A stretch of 8,009 nt of DNA from Bacteroidales bacterium (GTDB lineage Bacteria; Bacteroidota; Bacteroidia; Bacteroidales; Bacteroidaceae). Below are positions 6,679-8,009 of the stretch, piece by piece (positions within the stretch are counted from its first letter, which is position 1; the number at the start of each line of letters is the position of its first letter). Position numbers and translations under genes: made by a program. The notes beneath the pieces were generated by a model. It worked only from the letters and a program-made list of their open reading frames with translations. It did not search any database and was not told the DNA's origin. The stretch is from positions 1 to 8,009 of the forward strand of contig SFJN01000123.1 in NCBI GenBank assembly GCA_004555055.1. Direction: 5' to 3'.

Positions 6679-6930
6679 TTACTTTCTGTCGAGCTCTTTC
6701 ATACGGGCTTCGTGGTACTCGACCTCACGAATGGAACGTTCTCGTTCAAGTTGCTGACGCTCGGCTTCCCATTTGGCGTTACGAGCTTCACGCTCAGCCT
6801 CAAGAGCAGCATTACGCTTTTCACGCTTGCGGTCGTCGATGGTGTCAATGATGGACCTGACGATCCAAAACACGGCCAGAACCAGATAGAGGGACAGAAG
6901 CAGGATGCAAAGAATCGTAGTAGCGTTCAT
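6679..6930 (-). CDS. Small single-pass membrane protein with charged coiled-coil tail
   Basis: An 83-residue protein not assigned to a named family. Residues about 5-27 form one hydrophobic helix (TILCILLLSLYLVLAVFWIV). A short stretch with acidic and basic residues (IDTIDDRKREKR) follows, and residues ~38-83 are a highly charged Glu/Arg/Lys/Ala helix that looks like a coiled coil. With few positive residues before the helix and many just after it, the long tail probably stays in the cytoplasm. The start at 6930 is firm: AAGGAGGT lies 7 bases upstream, embedded in the end of the DUF2815 gene 13 bases away. The longer frame upstream is an out-of-frame shadow of DUF2815. Its position between a DNA-binding protein and the polymerase hints at anchoring or organising the replication complex at the membrane. 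A role in host membrane effects is equally open. Confidence 0.8.
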   Translation of the reverse strand: MNATTILCILLLSLYLVLAVFWIVRSIIDTIDDRKREKRNAALEAEREARNAKWEAERQQLERERSIREVEYHEARMKELDRK

Positions 6931-6943
6931 GGTGCGTACCTCC

Positions 6944-7516
6944 TTAAGACAGGAAATCTTCATCCGCATCGGTGGAGAAGTCAGACGCTGCGCTGGACTT
7001 GCCGCCGAGGGGTTCGCCGTCACGGATCTTCTGCAGGTTGTTGAGCCCACAGGCGATGCCCTTGTTGCCGTTGGAGTTGAAAACGTAGAAGTTGATGCTG
7101 GCACGACCGTACACGCCGGAGTAAACCTCGGAGCGGGTCAGGATCGGATTGCAGTCAGCGTCCACGATGCCGGGAGCCGTAGCGGAGTTGGCGTTGATGA
7201 AGTAGCTGCCAGCGTAAGCCGGATCATCCGGACGCTCGGTGTCGCCGTCACGAAGAGGCGTCTTGATAGCGGTGAGAGGCGGTACGGTACGACCGTTGCC
7301 CTTGAGCTTGGCCTGACCTTCCTCGTAGGCCGCCTGAATTGCCGCCTTGATCTTCTGAACGGTCACGGTGTCAGTCTTCGGAATGATGAGGCTGACGCTG
7401 AACTTCGGGGTGCCGCCATTGATGGACTTGGCCTCCCAGACATTGGCGTAGGACCAGCGGGTGTCCTTGCCGGTGATAACCTTCATGGGGTTTGCGAGTT
7501 TAGTAGAATTTGACAT
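6944..7516 (-). CDS. DUF2815 protein, probable single-stranded DNA-binding protein
   Basis: A 190-residue protein matching the DUF2815 pattern as I know it: TRWSYANVWEAK (19-30), a strand PKFSVSLIIPK (37-47), PPLTAIKTPLRDGD (79-92), AYAGSYFINANS (100-111), then SEVYSGVYGRASINFYVFN (129-147) and GIACGLNNLQKIRDG (153-167). The C-terminal end is a flexible stretch closing in DADEDFLS, an acidic tail with an aromatic residue like those through which SSB and T7 gp2.5-type proteins contact partners. DUF2815 is regarded as related to the gp2.5-like single-strand binders; binding here is inferred. The start at 7516 has AAGGAGGA 8 bases upstream; an ATG 8 codons earlier lies inside the preceding gene and lacks an SD. 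One base separates it from the DUF2800 stop, so translation is probably coupled. Confidence 0.88.
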   Translation of the reverse strand: MSNSTKLANPMKVITGKDTRWSYANVWEAKSINGGTPKFSVSLIIPKTDTVTVQKIKAAIQAAYEEGQAKLKGNGRTVPPLTAIKTPLRDGDTERPDDPAYAGSYFINANSATAPGIVDADCNPILTRSEVYSGVYGRASINFYVFNSNGNKGIACGLNNLQKIRDGEPLGGKSSAASDFSTDADEDFLS

Positions 7517-7517
7517 A

Positions 7518-8009
7518 TTAGTTGTCCTCCTTGAAATCATCGATAATGGTTGTCATTGCCGGTCTCTTATCGCTGTCCGGCACCAGCGTGGGTTTGCCTT
7601 GAGGCTTGGTGATCAGGCCTCCAAGGATGTCATTGAACTGTTTCTTTCCGAGAAGTGCGGTCATGGCGGTGACGCCGAGAATCTTGTGTTCGTAGGGGTC
7701 GTACCCGGCAGCTGTTACGGCTGCGATGACGGCATTCTCGTCTGTGTACTTGCGGTTGGAGCGGCCCTCGACCAGCTTGTAGCCGGACCACTGTTTACCG
7801 CTGATGGCTGCCTGAAGCGCATAGTCCTTGATGTCGGATGCCCAAGCGATCAGCTCGTCAATGCGACCGAGGATTTCTTCGACTTCTTCATCTTTGAGCA
7901 GAGGCGGCTGCCTGAACTCGAACTTGGCAAGCTCCATGTTGGCGTTGGCTCTTTCACGGCAGTCAGCTTTGGCCTTGCAGAACTGGCACCATTCGCCGCA
8001 GTGGTATTC
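7518..8009 (-). CDS. DUF2800 protein, RecB/AddB-like nuclease C-terminal part
   Basis: The reading frame is open through the right edge, so 163 C-terminal residues are visible and the start and nuclease core are missing. An internal ATG at 7937 has no SD and would discard conserved sequence, so it is not the start. The visible part begins EYHCGEWCQFCKAKADCRER: cysteines spaced C-x3-C-x2-C-x5-C. The last three match the C-x2-C-x5-C triplet that, with an upstream Cys, holds the iron-sulfur cluster in AddB and Cas4-type nucleases. Then follow FEFRQPPLLKDEEVEEIL, a helical region, SGYKLVEGRSNRKYTDE and a C-terminal tail, all typical of DUF2800. Phage DUF2800 proteins are expected to be PD-(D/E)XK nucleases working with the neighbouring DUF2815; catalytic residues cannot be checked here. 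A recombination or end-processing role is inference. Confidence 0.88.
   Translation of the reverse strand, partial: EYHCGEWCQFCKAKADCRERANANMELAKFEFRQPPLLKDEEVEEILGRIDELIAWASDIKDYALQAAISGKQWSGYKLVEGRSNRKYTDENAVIAAVTAAGYDPYEHKILGVTAMTALLGKKQFNDILGGLITKPQGKPTLVPDSDKRPAMTTIIDDFKEDN

Noticed and set aside
6931..7104. N-terminal extension of the small membrane protein
   Set aside because: The extension is Ser/Thr/Pro-rich and lies out of frame within DUF2815; the ATG at 6930 has an ideal SD and starts a clean hydrophobic helix.

Overview
The window is a stretch of phage or prophage DNA carrying a replication module. Every supported gene lies on the minus strand, so transcription runs from the right edge to the left edge. 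The genes are nearly contiguous. Nearly every visible start follows a strong AGGAGG-type ribosome binding site (SD), and two junctions have ATGA stop/start overlaps. The strong SDs, a G+C content of roughly half (judged by eye), and the mix of families (DUF2800, DUF2815, family A polymerase, DUF4406, D5-type primase-helicase, VRR-NUC, SNF2-like helicase) point to a temperate phage of a Gram-positive host, most likely a gut-type Clostridia. The host assignment is inference. No integrase, repressor or structural gene is in view, so the element's boundaries are outside the window.

Layout in transcription order: (1) the C-terminal part of a DUF2800 protein (7518-8009, start beyond the right edge), with a cysteine cluster like AddB/Cas4-type Fe-S nucleases; (2) DUF2815 (6944-7516), a probable single-stranded DNA-binding protein with an acidic tail; (3) a small one-helix membrane/coiled-coil protein (6679-6930); (4) a 66-base gap holding a strong hairpin; (5) a family A DNA polymerase with proofreading and polymerase motifs (4630-6612); (6) a 69-base leader with possible SD-sequestering pairing; (7) a DUF4406 nucleoside-deoxyribosyltransferase-like protein (4138-4560); (8) a primase-polymerase/SF3 helicase (1883-4141); (9) a 134-base gap dominated by a 98-bp palindrome with an AT-rich centre; (10) a VRR-NUC nuclease (1467-1748); (11) an SNF2-like helicase (116-1486); (12) the first 39 codons of a small phage protein (1-119) that runs off the left edge.

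Together these genes could form a largely self-sufficient replication set: a single-strand binder, a recombination-type nuclease, a polymerase, a primase fused to a helicase, and a nuclease plus translocase for branched intermediates. The gene families look familiar. The less explained parts are the non-coding structures (the palindrome at 1779-1876 and the hairpin at 6628-6675), the membrane-anchored small protein inside the replication operon, and unusual residues in the polymerase. I saw no tRNA, rRNA, CRISPR array, insertion sequence or convincing terminator. No gene-free stretch exceeds 134 bases.
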